Of a stretch of 64,000 bases of DNA, positions 1 through 8,707 are shown in pieces; the stretch's first letter is position 1; each line of letters starts with the position of its first letter. The translations under genes and the position numbers were made by a program. Below the pieces are notes generated by a model. That model searched no databases and was not told the DNA's origin. It saw only the letters and a list, made by a program, of their open reading frames with translations. Origin of the DNA: Caryophanales bacterium (lineage in GTDB: Bacteria > Bacillota > Bacilli > Bacillales > Amphibacillaceae); contig JAPFDS010000036.1 in assembly GCA_026168805.1 (NCBI GenBank), positions 1 through 64,000 of the forward strand. Direction: 5' to 3'.

Positions 1-169
1 AAAAATATTCGGATTTTTATTTACTATCTTTATTTAAAAGATGTATTCTATAAAAAGCGTCCTAAACATGTGACTTTCAATTAAATACAAAAGTAGTTTC
101 AGGGTTATATAATTAGCACCCACAAATACTTGACTCAATCTTTCTCCATACGCGGTTTTGTTATGCATG

Positions 170-1060
170 CTATTCATTGATTTGTTGCATATACCGCCAA
201 ATGTGTGCGGATATATGTTGGGCGTTTGAGTCGTAAAATGTACCATCAAATTCTTTGCGGAATGATTGAATGATTGGTTCAATAATCGGTTCACGCGGAT
301 GGTCACGTTTGAATTCTTCCAGTAAGAATTGGATAAATTGTTGTTTGCGTGCTGAAAGGTCTGTTGCCGTTTGTTTAAATTCAGTGAGTTGCTGCATAAT
401 TTCTTTTTTTGATAATAAGGATTCTCTCCGTTCATTCTCCGGATACAAAAATACGTGATCTCCTAAAAGCCGATCGTCTTGTTGAGTTACATCATGGACG
501 ATTGTCTGAAGTCTTCGTGTGGAGTATCTTGTAATCGCCGCAATATCTATTTGTTCGTTTATATGGGTGTTAGACGCCCAGGCGGCTATTAAATATTGCA
601 GCATGCCATAGTAGGATACAGCACAATCAACAGCGTATGGCTCTACGCTTTCTCCAAATACTTCAATCAATCGATTACTTAACCACGTAAGTTCCGTTTG
701 TTGAAATGTTCGTATAAACGAAATCAATTGTTCGTCTTTAGAATGATAAACAGCTTGGAAAATAGGGAATAAACTATATGTGTCATTTTTACGCATACGT
801 ACTTCAACTTGTTTCGAAAGAACATCCAGTGAAGATGGATCTGCATCAATGAGAAGTTCATTCCTTGCAGCAACTGTTTCATCTTGAACAAGCTCTAATA
901 TAGAAATAATACAGGCACTTTTGGAAGAAAAATAATTATAAAAAGTTCCTTTGGATATTTTGGCAGCATCGATGATATCTTGGACAGAAGTTTCTGTAAT
1001 TCCATTTTCAGCAAATAATTGTTGGGCAGTATGTAATACGGCACGTTTTCTTTCAAGCAT
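170..1060 (-). CDS. TetR-family transcriptional repressor (long form)
   Basis: The N-terminus (residues 1-50) is a typical TetR helix-turn-helix, with a recognition-helix region reading SKGTFYNYFSSK. At 296 residues it is about 90 longer than usual TetR proteins; the extra part is a polar C-terminal domain I do not recognise. The start is the ATG at 1060, because AAGGTGAT lies just upstream and homology to the family begins there, although the frame stays open to 1213. It is divergent from the MFS exporter at 1311, so it probably represses that exporter and itself from the shared 250-bp gap. The inducer is unknown. Family call is firm, target is inferred. Confidence 0.88.
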   Translation of the reverse strand: MLERKRAVLHTAQQLFAENGITETSVQDIIDAAKISKGTFYNYFSSKSACIISILELVQDETVAARNELLIDADPSSLDVLSKQVEVRMRKNDTYSLFPIFQAVYHSKDEQLISFIRTFQQTELTWLSNRLIEVFGESVEPYAVDCAVSYYGMLQYLIAAWASNTHINEQIDIAAITRYSTRRLQTIVHDVTQQDDRLLGDHVFLYPENERRESLLSKKEIMQQLTEFKQTATDLSARKQQFIQFLLEEFKRDHPREPIIEPIIQSFRKEFDGTFYDSNAQHISAHIWRYMQQINE

Positions 1061-1310
1061 GTAATCACCTTTTTGTACTGATAGTATAAAGGCATAGTAC
1101 ATCACATGCATTGTTAAATCAACATCTGTACTCATGAAAACATTTAAGTTGATAAAAGTGAACGGTAGGTATAAAATATAGTTTGTGAGTTTTTGCTTGT
1201 GAGTGAATGTCATTTTACGTATTTTATGTTAGCTCATGTGAACAATATGTTATATGGGTCTAGCTGATGTGGGTAATTGTGAGATTCATTCTTGAAGATG
1301 GAGGTATTAC
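1061..1310. promoter_or_regulatory. Divergent promoter region of TetR and MFS exporter
   Basis: This gap separates two genes transcribed away from each other. It contains two direct copies of TAGCTSATGTG at 1230-1240 and 1261-1271, 31 bp apart (about three helical turns). These are candidate operator sites for the adjacent TetR protein. No perfect palindrome or clear sigma-A promoter was picked out. Confidence 0.35.
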
Positions 1311-2822
1311 ATGGATATTAAGAAAATGCATGAAAATCCCCCGTATGGTATGATTGCCATTTTATTTATCGGTGGATTTGTTGCTTTATTAACGAATACA
1401 TTATTGAATGTTGCTTTACCAACGATTATGGCGGAATTTGATATTGCACCTTCAGATGTGCAATGGGTCACTACGGGTTATATGTTAATCAACGGAATAC
1501 TAATACCTGTAAGTGCTTTTTTTATTCAACGATTTACGAATCGAAAAGTATTCTTAGTCGCGATGAGTTTATTTGGAATTGGTACATTTGTAGCAATGAT
1601 TTCACCAACGTTTATGATCCTCGTCTTAGGGCGAATGATTCAAGCGTCTGGTGCAGCGCTTATGATGCCTTTATTAATGAACGTTATGCTAACAGCATTT
1701 CCTGTCGAACGTCGTGGGACAGCAATGGGAGTTTTTGGTCTTGTGATGATTGTTGCTCCTGCAATTGGACCAACATTATCTGGTTGGGTCATTGAGGAGT
1801 ATTCATGGAGAACTTTATTTGCCATTATTCTTCCGTTTGCGATTGCCTCTCTTTTGTTTGCGTTTTTTAAACTGAAAAATATTACACCCAATCGAAAAGT
1901 GGATATGGATGTTTTATCTCTTATCCTCTCGAGTATCGGGTTTGGTGGTGTGTTATTTGGATTCAGTTCAGCAGGGGATGATGGTTGGGGCGCGCCGCAT
2001 GTGTATGGCACCATTATTGTTGGATCGCTCGGTCTGATCGGATTTATTATTAGACAATTTAAGTTAAAAGAACCAATGCTTGATTTTAGAATTTATCGTT
2101 TCCCTATGTTTGCATTATCCTCGGCGATCGCCGTTTTCGTTTCGATATCTATGTTTTCTGGGATGATCATTACGCCGATTTATGTGCAGACGGTACGTGG
2201 GTTTTCACCCATTGAAGCGGGTTTATTAATGCTTCCAGGTGCAATTTTGATGGGGATTATGTCGCCAATTACCGGAAGGATGTTCGATAAATTTGGTGCC
2301 CGTATTATGGCGTTAATAGGAATTACGATTACGATTGTCACAACATATATGTTTAGTCGATTAACGTTAGATTCAAGTTATTATTCAATCATGATTTTAT
2401 ATATGACACGGATGGCAGGACTTTCGCTTGTGATGATGCCAGTGATGACAAATGGATTAAACCAAATACCGATGATATCGAATCCACATGGTACAGCTAT
2501 CAACAGTACATTGCAGCAAGTATCTGGAGCGATTGGTTCTGCATTGTTACTGACCATTATGACCAAGCGAACAGATGCAGCGGGAGAGTCTTTATTAGAG
2601 AAGGCTATTGCTAGTGACTCTGTGCCAACAGATGCTAAAGGTCTTGAGCTATTTGAAATGGATTTAGTGAATAAAGCAACGTTATCAGGGATTAATTTTG
2701 CTTTCTTTATATCAGCTATTATCGCTGTAGGTGCGTTTATTCTTGCTCTGTTTATCAAACGAGTAGAACCACCTACATCAGCGGATCAAGAAGAAGAATT
2801 TGCTGAAGTAAAAGGTGAATAG
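1311..2822 (+). CDS. MFS drug efflux transporter, DHA2 (EmrB/QacA/LmrB-like)
   Basis: A 503-residue polytopic membrane protein with the length and hydrophobic pattern of the 14-helix DHA2 family of proton-driven multidrug exporters. The N-terminal helix reads ALLTNTLLNVALPTI, and the following segment (DVQWVTTGYMLINGILIP) is the DHA2 motif seen in LmrB and EmrB. The conserved motif at the end of helix 5 is recognisable as GLVMIVAPAIGPTLSG. GGAGG lies 7 nt before the ATG. It is divergent from a TetR gene, the usual arrangement for an inducible efflux pump. Substrates cannot be told from sequence; LmrB-type lincosamide export is one possibility. Confidence 0.9.
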   Translation: MDIKKMHENPPYGMIAILFIGGFVALLTNTLLNVALPTIMAEFDIAPSDVQWVTTGYMLINGILIPVSAFFIQRFTNRKVFLVAMSLFGIGTFVAMISPTFMILVLGRMIQASGAALMMPLLMNVMLTAFPVERRGTAMGVFGLVMIVAPAIGPTLSGWVIEEYSWRTLFAIILPFAIASLLFAFFKLKNITPNRKVDMDVLSLILSSIGFGGVLFGFSSAGDDGWGAPHVYGTIIVGSLGLIGFIIRQFKLKEPMLDFRIYRFPMFALSSAIAVFVSISMFSGMIITPIYVQTVRGFSPIEAGLLMLPGAILMGIMSPITGRMFDKFGARIMALIGITITIVTTYMFSRLTLDSSYYSIMILYMTRMAGLSLVMMPVMTNGLNQIPMISNPHGTAINSTLQQVSGAIGSALLLTIMTKRTDAAGESLLEKAIASDSVPTDAKGLELFEMDLVNKATLSGINFAFFISAIIAVGAFILALFIKRVEPPTSADQEEEFAEVKGE

Positions 2823-2830
2823 AAATGCAC

Positions 2831-2870
2831 AAGCACGTACTCCTTATCAGGGGTACGTGCTTCTCTTTTA
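2831..2870. terminator. Rho-independent terminator between convergent genes
   Basis: Arms AAGCACGTAC (2831-2840) and GTACGTGCTT (2853-2862) pair perfectly and extend inward by a G-T and two G-C pairs; TTCTCTTTT follows. It sits between the stop codons of the MFS gene and the serpin gene and probably serves the MFS gene. Confidence 0.8.
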
Positions 2871-4145
2871 TTTGTCTTCGTCTACCGGTGTCGGGTCATT
2901 GATGGTTCCCATGAACAGGACGGTGCCGGAACTGCTTTCGTTAATGGTAAATAAGAATGGTCGATTCACTTCCATATGAAAAGGAGGTGCGGCTGGAGCT
3001 GATGTTACTTCCATTTCGACCGATGTAGCGCTGGCTGCTTCTGTTCCTTTTTCATCTACGATAATAACACTCTTTTGTAAGACATTACTAATCTCTAAAG
3101 GGTCATTCCCGTCAATCATATGTGGAAACTCTGCATGTTCTGTAAAGGCTTGTTGCATACCTAGCTCTTGCAAAGGAGCGTTTAAATTCGTTTCAAATTC
3201 AATTTCAAAGGAAGGGAGTCTTACCGTTCCTGCTTCTTTACGTAACGAGTCTTTCCATTCTATCCAGTTCATATCTTGCAACGTATCCATCATTTCATCA
3301 AGAGAGCTATCTTCGTGAGGTAGAAATATATTCATTTCAATCTCGCCATCTTCATAAGGAAGAACAACCGCTTGGTAATCATTAGTATCTGTATATAACA
3401 GGTCCTCTGAAAGAGACATCATTGAGACTGTTTGATCTCCTTCATCCGTATGAAATGTATCATCAGCGGTTAATGCAGGATCGAATGGATGTGCCCAATC
3501 GGCTTGAAAATATAGTGTGTTTAATAAAAACAAGACAACAGACTCGTCAATTGGAGCATCTACCATATCCGTAATCTTTCCGTTCGTCTGTTCCTCAATC
3601 CAGTCGTTTATATGGTCAGCCGTTGCGTCATTGGAGAAATCATCACTTTGGAACAAAGCATTATAATATTTCTGCAATGTCTCTGAATAATCATCTTGTG
3701 TGCTAAAAGAGTTGTCAATCCAAAGAGCATTTGCGTTGTCGAGTGTAATCTCTTCAGGCATAGACGATAATAAATCATACAGTGCTGCATGCCCTTTTTT
3801 AATGTCATCATCTGTGAAGTCATGGATATGCATAGCTTGAGCTATTTCATCTTTCGTCTCACCGTCTGACCCGATATAAGCCATAGAAAGTGCAGAGAAT
3901 AAGCTTAACGGTGAAATGAAGCGGTTATTGTGTTCATCGGGTTCAATAGATGATAAAATATCCATTCCTAGCATGTTGTTTGCTGGAACAATATTTTCAT
4001 AATCATGTTCTTCAAACGCTACATCTTCATCAATGTCAAATCCATGTGCTTCAGAAACATGTGTCTCTTCTTTACACCCTGCCATCACAATAAGTACACA
4101 ACAGATAGAAATCAGTGAAGCTAGCCTGTATAGATTGCTTTTCAT
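2868..4145 (-). CDS. Serpin-family protease inhibitor, lipoprotein
   Basis: A 425-residue serpin. The N-terminus is a lipoprotein signal peptide with lipobox VMAGC, so the inhibitor is predicted to be anchored outside the membrane. Serpin landmarks are clear: NNRFISPLSLFSALSMAY (helix B region), LNTLYFQADWAHPF (s3A/shutter), and a hinge DEKGTEAASATSVEM matching the inhibitory-serpin pattern E-x-G-T-E-A-A-x-A-T. Counting 17 residues from the hinge places the scissile bond near V-T-S-A, suggesting an elastase- or subtilisin-like target; that is inference. The C-terminal signature reads FNRPFLF-like (VNRPFLFTI). AAAGGAG precedes the ATG. It stands alone between convergent and divergent neighbours. 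Confidence 0.92.
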   Translation of the reverse strand: MKSNLYRLASLISICCVLIVMAGCKEETHVSEAHGFDIDEDVAFEEHDYENIVPANNMLGMDILSSIEPDEHNNRFISPLSLFSALSMAYIGSDGETKDEIAQAMHIHDFTDDDIKKGHAALYDLLSSMPEEITLDNANALWIDNSFSTQDDYSETLQKYYNALFQSDDFSNDATADHINDWIEEQTNGKITDMVDAPIDESVVLFLLNTLYFQADWAHPFDPALTADDTFHTDEGDQTVSMMSLSEDLLYTDTNDYQAVVLPYEDGEIEMNIFLPHEDSSLDEMMDTLQDMNWIEWKDSLRKEAGTVRLPSFEIEFETNLNAPLQELGMQQAFTEHAEFPHMIDGNDPLEISNVLQKSVIIVDEKGTEAASATSVEMEVTSAPAAPPFHMEVNRPFLFTINESSSGTVLFMGTINDPTPVDEDK

Positions 4146-4298
4146 TCATCATCGCTCCTTTTCATCTTCAATACAGTAGACGATTGTGTGCGACTATATG
4201 TTACATATATGATAAACAGTCTGTCCAATCTTTTCAAAAAAATGATGGATTTTTCATTTATATACGTTATGATGTACTATACGTAGGAGGTTTTTTGT

Positions 4299-5405
4299 AT
4301 GGAAATGTGGATCAAAGAAGTTGTGACCAATGAAAATGTACAATTAACACTTATTTCAATTGGGATTTTCTTATTGTTCCTTGTGTTGCGTAAAATGTTT
4401 ATTAAATATGTGTATGTCATTGTTTTGAAGCTGAGTCGGAAATCACCAACAGAGTTTTTTTCCTATCTATTAACGTCGTTTGAAAAAACACTTCAATATA
4501 TATTCGTCATTATTGGGCTATATGTATCAATGAAATACTTTCCATACATTAGTCATAAAAACGAGTTATTTGTGCAACTTATTCGCTCAGGACTTGTCTT
4601 TTCAATTGCGATTGGTTTGTATAACTTAGCTGAACATACTTCGGTATTTTTTGCGAAAATAAATGATCGCGGGAAAGTGTATTTAGATCATATTATTTCC
4701 ACGTTTTTATCGAGGATTCTTCGATTCGTTATCGTGGCGATATCCATAGCGATCGTAGCGGATATTTTCGGGTATAATGTCAATGGATTCGTTGCGGGTC
4801 TAGGTCTCGGTGGGTTAGCGTTTGCGCTAGCTGCCCAGGATGCGATATCTAATTTATTTGGTGGGTTTATTATTGTTACGGAAAAGCCATTCACTCTGGG
4901 TGATTGGGTAGAAACGCCGAGTATAGAAGGGTTTATTGAAGATATTACGTTTAGATCCACAAAAGTACGAACGTTTGCGGATGGGCTAGTAAGTGTGCCG
5001 AATGCGACTCTTGTCAATGAACCTATTACAAATTGGTCTAAAATGGGTAAGCGAGAGGTTAATTTCAATGTAACAATTACGTATGATACATCGGCTGAGA
5101 AAATTAAACAATTTACCAATAAAATGGATACACTTTTAAATGAAGACGATGAAATAGATAAAGAACTAATTTTTGTTCGTATGAACGAATATGGGGAGCA
5201 TGGAATTAAAATATTCATATACTTCTTTACGAAAGCAACTACTTGGGGCGAGTATTTACGGGTAAGAGAACGGATTAATTATGAAATTATGCAAGCACTT
5301 CATGAGTATGGCATTGAAATTGCTATTCCGAGTCGTAAATTATATACAGAAAAAGAAGTGAATGTGATCAATAACAATCAGACAAGAGAACGTGAAACAG
5401 AGTAA
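4299..5405 (+). CDS. MscS-family mechanosensitive ion channel
   Basis: A 368-residue membrane protein that releases solutes on hypo-osmotic shock. About four hydrophobic helices precede the pore helix, whose Gly/Ala-rich run GFVAGLGLGGLAFALAAQ is the MscS TM3 signature and is followed by DAISNLFGGFII. The cytoplasmic beta domain follows (FTLGDWVETPSIEGFIEDI and VPNATLVNEPITNWSK). The length fits the YhdY-type Bacillus subgroup better than the short YkuT type. The start ATG is preceded by TAGGAGG. It is monocistronic and ends in a strong terminator. Confidence 0.93.
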   Translation: MEMWIKEVVTNENVQLTLISIGIFLLFLVLRKMFIKYVYVIVLKLSRKSPTEFFSYLLTSFEKTLQYIFVIIGLYVSMKYFPYISHKNELFVQLIRSGLVFSIAIGLYNLAEHTSVFFAKINDRGKVYLDHIISTFLSRILRFVIVAISIAIVADIFGYNVNGFVAGLGLGGLAFALAAQDAISNLFGGFIIVTEKPFTLGDWVETPSIEGFIEDITFRSTKVRTFADGLVSVPNATLVNEPITNWSKMGKREVNFNVTITYDTSAEKIKQFTNKMDTLLNEDDEIDKELIFVRMNEYGEHGIKIFIYFFTKATTWGEYLRVRERINYEIMQALHEYGIEIAIPSRKLYTEKEVNVINNNQTRERETE

Positions 5406-5411
5406 AGTATT

Positions 5412-5445
5412 ACACCCACTCAATCGGATGTTGAGTGGGTGTTTG
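5412..5445. terminator. Bidirectional terminator
   Basis: A perfect 12-bp stem, ACACCCACTCAA (5412-5423) with TTGAGTGGGTGT (5431-5442), and a 7-nt loop. It lies between the stop codons of the convergent MscS and CDGSH genes and can serve both, as T-rich or A-rich flanks occur on either side. Confidence 0.8.
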
Positions 5446-5453
5446 TGCTAGCG

Positions 5454-5681
5454 TTACCTAGCGCGAGGGCGACTATCAAAATCGATTACTTCATGTGTTC
5501 CATCACAAAATGGTTTATCCCCAGAATATCCACATCTACAGAGCGAAATGTCGTCCCTTGTTTCAAATGCATTTCCTTCCGCATCCTTGAGCTCGAATGA
5601 ACCAGAAAGATTTAGTGGACCATCGTCTTCAATGTTTATGGTTGTTTCCTGACGTACCATTTGTTTAACCACATGAATCAT
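5454..5681 (-). CDS. CDGSH iron-sulfur domain protein
   Basis: A 75-residue protein with one CDGSH-type 2Fe-2S site near the C-terminus: CRCGYSGDKPFCDGTH, giving the three Cys and one His ligands (C-x-C, then C-D-G-T-H). The sequence before it (GPLNLSGSFELKDAEGN) is typical of the bacterial CDGSH family. A role in iron-sulfur or redox homeostasis is assumed from the family; the exact function is unknown. AAGGG precedes the chosen ATG; an internal Met at residue 8 is an alternative start. It is a single-gene unit. Confidence 0.88.
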   Translation of the reverse strand: MIHVVKQMVRQETTINIEDDGPLNLSGSFELKDAEGNAFETRDDISLCRCGYSGDKPFCDGTHEVIDFDSRPRAR

Positions 5682-5797
5682 CCCTTCTTATTGAAGTGAG
5701 AAGATTTGTATTCTCACTCTTTACGATGTGCACAGAAGGAAACTTTTATACGCGCATATTATTGGTAAACTGTAAGCGTTTTATATTAGAATGAATG

Positions 5798-5978
5798 TTA
5801 TCCACGTAATCCACAGAGTTATACACAATTTTTTGTTGAATTGTCCGTATTCTTCTGGGATTACCCACAAAGTCCACAGATTACTAAAATATTATCCACA
5901 ATTGTACCCACAAGTTACATGTTGTCGTTGACGGATATAAAAAAGTTATACCCAGTTAGCCGCAGGTTATGTGGATAA
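5798..5978. promoter_or_regulatory. Cluster of DnaA boxes outside an origin
   Basis: Three exact TTATNCACA boxes occur: TTATACACA at 5819-5827, TTATCCACA at 5892-5900, and the reverse complement TGTGGATAA at 5970-5978. Four 8-of-9 matches lie at 5798-5806, 5807-5815, 5861-5869 and 5946-5954, and weaker 6-7-of-9 matches at 5870 and 5904. All but one point the same way. No dnaA, dnaN or A+T-rich unwinding region with replication genes is nearby, so this is more likely a DnaA-titrating cluster or DnaA-regulated promoter than oriC. It ends 40 bp before the next gene's start codon. Confidence 0.7.
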
Positions 5979-6017
5979 CATTAGTTGGGAATAGATATAC
6001 GAGGAGTGTGATAGGAA

Positions 6018-7619
6018 GTGAATGGTAAAAGTGGAAGTAAGCATATATGGATGATTATACTGATCATTGCATTCGTAAGTGTGCCCCTGCGTTTGGAAAA
6101 CCATTCAATGATTGCACATGCTGTGGATCATGTAGCTGAACGACAATTAAGTGATGAATTGTTGGAGAAGGAATTACGCTTTCAGCAACTTCAATTAGAA
6201 AAGCTATACGAGGCGATTGGTTTAGATGATTTAGATGCAGATGCAACGCTTGAGGAAAAGCTAGATGTCATTGTAGAAGATGAACGATTAGATAGCACGA
6301 TTACCAGTATCCATGTTGCGGAAGCTTCTACGGGTAAAGAATTGTACAAGCAGTATACAGATTTTCCACTAAGACCTGCCTCGAACATGAAAATATTAAC
6401 GACAATCGCCGCTCTTGAGGTATTTGAATCAGATTACACGTATACAACCGAACTATTAACGGATGCCATCCATGATAATGGGACATTAAAAGGAAATGTA
6501 TATGTAAAAGGTGGAGGAGACCCAACTTTATTACAAGAAGATTTTGTTCAATTTGCGAAAGATTTAAAGGAACAAGGAATTAAAGAAATACATGGTGATT
6601 TAATCGGTGATGATACAAGGTATGATGATGTGTATTTCTCTCAGGATGCTCCTTGGGAGGATGAACAATACTATTATGGGGCGCCTATTTCAGCATTAAC
6701 CGTGTCGCCGAATGAAGATTATGATGTGTCAACCGTTATTATTGAATTAGAACCCGGGGAAGCTGTAGGAGAGAAAGCGCAGTTTTCCGTTTATCCAACA
6801 AACGACGACATAACCATTGTAAATGAAACAGAAACAGTAGAACCTCACGAAGAACGAACCGTTGAAATTGAAAGGGCGCATGGGACAAATGACATTGTTC
6901 TTACGGGAGACATTCCAAGCGATACTCCTTTGATTCGGGAGTGGCGTTCTGTAATGGATCCGACTATGTACGCGATGAATGTATTCAAACATACACTTGA
7001 AGAAGAAGGGATATCCATCTCTAAAGAAAGTGAGATAAAAAAAGGAGAAACACCCGAAGATGCTGAATTATTAACATCGAAGGAGTCCGAGCAATTAGAT
7101 GAACTGTTGAAAGTTTTTATGAAACTTAGTAATAATGGAATAGGAAACTTACTCGTAAAAGAAATGGGGAAAGTAGTTGCTGATGAGGGGAGCACCGAAG
7201 CGGGAATAGATGTGATCTACGATGTGTTATCTGATTATGGAGCAGAGACTGAGAATATGATTTTTAGAGATGGGTCAGGTCTTTCGGATAAAACATTATT
7301 TAGCACTGAACAACTATCCTCTATTTTATATGAAGTGCAAGATGCCAGCTGGTATGCGCATTTTGAAGAGACGCTCCCGGTGGCAGGAGTAGATGAGCGA
7401 TTTGTAGGTGGGACATTGCGCTACCGGATGTTATCAGATGAAACGGCAGGAAATATCCAAGCGAAAACCGGTGGGATGACGGGTGTGTCTACTATTTCTG
7501 GTTATGTGACGACTTCTAGCGGGGATAAATTAATATTTACCATCTTTATGAATAATTTTACAGGCGGACCGATGACTCAAATGCAAGATGTCATTTTAAC
7601 TGTACTGGCAGAAGAATAA
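6018..7619 (+). CDS. D-alanyl-D-alanine carboxypeptidase/endopeptidase, PBP4 (peptidase S13)
   Basis: A 533-residue penicillin-binding protein that trims or cuts peptide cross-links of the cell wall outside the membrane. All active-site motifs of family S13 are present: S122-N-M-K125 (SxxK), S371-N-N373 (SxN) and K483-T-G (KTG). The large insert between SxxK and SxN (residues about 170-330) is the S13-specific extra domain and is unusually acidic. Residues 12-27 are a hydrophobic signal/anchor. The start is GTG at 6018, with GAGGAG 11 nt upstream; no in-frame ATG competes. The DnaA-box cluster lies directly upstream and covers its likely promoter region. It resembles Bacillus DacC. Confidence 0.9.
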   Translation: MNGKSGSKHIWMIILIIAFVSVPLRLENHSMIAHAVDHVAERQLSDELLEKELRFQQLQLEKLYEAIGLDDLDADATLEEKLDVIVEDERLDSTITSIHVAEASTGKELYKQYTDFPLRPASNMKILTTIAALEVFESDYTYTTELLTDAIHDNGTLKGNVYVKGGGDPTLLQEDFVQFAKDLKEQGIKEIHGDLIGDDTRYDDVYFSQDAPWEDEQYYYGAPISALTVSPNEDYDVSTVIIELEPGEAVGEKAQFSVYPTNDDITIVNETETVEPHEERTVEIERAHGTNDIVLTGDIPSDTPLIREWRSVMDPTMYAMNVFKHTLEEEGISISKESEIKKGETPEDAELLTSKESEQLDELLKVFMKLSNNGIGNLLVKEMGKVVADEGSTEAGIDVIYDVLSDYGAETENMIFRDGSGLSDKTLFSTEQLSSILYEVQDASWYAHFEETLPVAGVDERFVGGTLRYRMLSDETAGNIQAKTGGMTGVSTISGYVTTSSGDKLIFTIFMNNFTGGPMTQMQDVILTVLAEE

Positions 7620-7925
7620 TGATGCCGGTACAATCATTCATATGTGTTCTTCATGCGTTAGACAAAAATAATGTATTTGTAATATAATCGTATGAAGAAC
7701 ATATTTTGTTGAAAAAGATCTTATTGTATAAGGGGTATGAACAGATTCTTTATTTTCTCTTTGTAATAGAAGCTCTCACCATCGCTTGGATGAGAATGAA
7801 ATGCATTGACAAGGGAATTTCTTGGTGGTATATTTTTGAAAATAATCCACCAAACGAATATCAATCTCTTGGTAAATGAAGTTGACGGATTATTGAAAAA
7901 GTTTAACGAAAGGAGGTGTGCTAAA
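7620..7925. other. Intergenic stretch with a long-loop inverted repeat
   Basis: No gene seen. The arms GTTCTTCAT (7646-7654) and ATGAAGAAC (7692-7700) are complementary with a 37-nt loop and lie just after the PBP4 gene; they may form a weak transcript end. The rest up to the small membrane gene shows no convincing promoter. Confidence 0.4.
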
Positions 7926-8072
7926 ATGCTCTGGTCCATTATTGTTATATTACTCATTTTATGGGTACTAGGATTTTCCTTTAAAATTGCAGGCGGTTTA
8001 GTTCACATCCTTCTTGTAATAGCTTTAGTCGTCTTGATTATTCGACTAATTACCGGAGGGCGAGCTCCATAG
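7926..8072 (+). CDS. Small membrane protein, lmo0937 family (DUF5670-like)
   Basis: A 48-residue, almost wholly hydrophobic protein: MLWSIIVILLILWVLGFS, then a Gly-containing turn (KIAGGLVH) and a second helix, ending RLITGGRAP. This two-helix hairpin matches the lmo0937 family of small envelope proteins found across Bacilli; the function is unknown, stress association is known for relatives. The frame is open from 7806, but the start at 7926 is fixed by the very strong AAAGGAGGTG 7 nt upstream. Confidence 0.8.
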   Translation: MLWSIIVILLILWVLGFSFKIAGGLVHILLVIALVVLIIRLITGGRAP

Positions 8073-8163
8073 AAAGAGTAGTGATTAATAACTAAGCGCA
8101 TGCAGGTGAAAAAATGAGGGTTAATGCCTGGAAAATGCTCGGTCCAGGCACTAACCTTGTGCT

Positions 8164-8474
8164 TAGTACCTGGAATTTGACTGTCCTCGAAAATCGGGGG
8201 ACTAACTGTAGTAATAGTGCCTGGAATTCGATTGTCCTCGAAAATCGGAGGCCTAACTGTAGTGATAGTGCCTGGAATTTGACTGTCCTCGAAAATCGGA
8301 GGCCTAACTGTAGTGATAGTGCCTGTAATTTGACTGTCCTCGAAAATCGGAGGCCTAACTGTAGTCATAGTGCCTGTAATTTGACTGTCCTCGAAAATCG
8401 GAGGACTAACTGTAGTGATAGTCCCTGGAATTTTACTGTCTTCGAAAATCGGAGGACTAACCGTAGTCATAGTG
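8164..8474. repeat. 51-bp tandem repeat array (6 copies), array 1
   Basis: The core TCGAAAATCGG recurs with its GA at 8189, 8240, 8291, 8342, 8393 and 8444, exactly 51 bp apart. Each unit carries the quasi-palindrome CCTCGAAAATCGGAGG and the phrase TAGTGCCTGG. Units differ at a few positions, so the array is not freshly made. Because 51 is divisible by three, both strands stay open across the array, but neither translation looks like a protein and neither has a convincing ribosome binding site. The array fills most of the 635-bp gap between the small membrane gene and lemA. Partial motif copies occur at the edges (8124-8150, 8489-8510). Confidence 0.9.
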
Positions 8475-8707
8475 CCTAAAAACTGAGCGGCCTCCCGAAT
8501 CCGGGCACTATCTTCATACGTAGCGCCCGAATGCGACTCCATTCCTACTTTTAGAAAATAACCATACATATCCTTGTCCTATGTACATATATATAATGGG
8601 ACATAATTTTTAATGCAGAATTGCAGACTAGATAGACAGCGGTTATGTTATAATAAGGTAAGGTTTATAAGTGAAGATTAAACGACTTAGAAAGGTGGTC
8701 ATGAAGT

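Noticed and set aside
34..435. 133-codon frame on the minus strand at the window start
   Set aside because: Overlaps the TetR gene in another frame and has no family likeness or ribosome binding site.
5798..5978. Chromosomal or plasmid replication origin
   Set aside because: No dnaA, dnaN, rep or partition genes nearby; only the boxes are present.
8003..8569. Long open frames on both strands across array 1 (121 and 188 codons)
   Set aside because: They stay open only because the 51-bp unit is a multiple of three; no protein-like composition and no good ribosome binding site.
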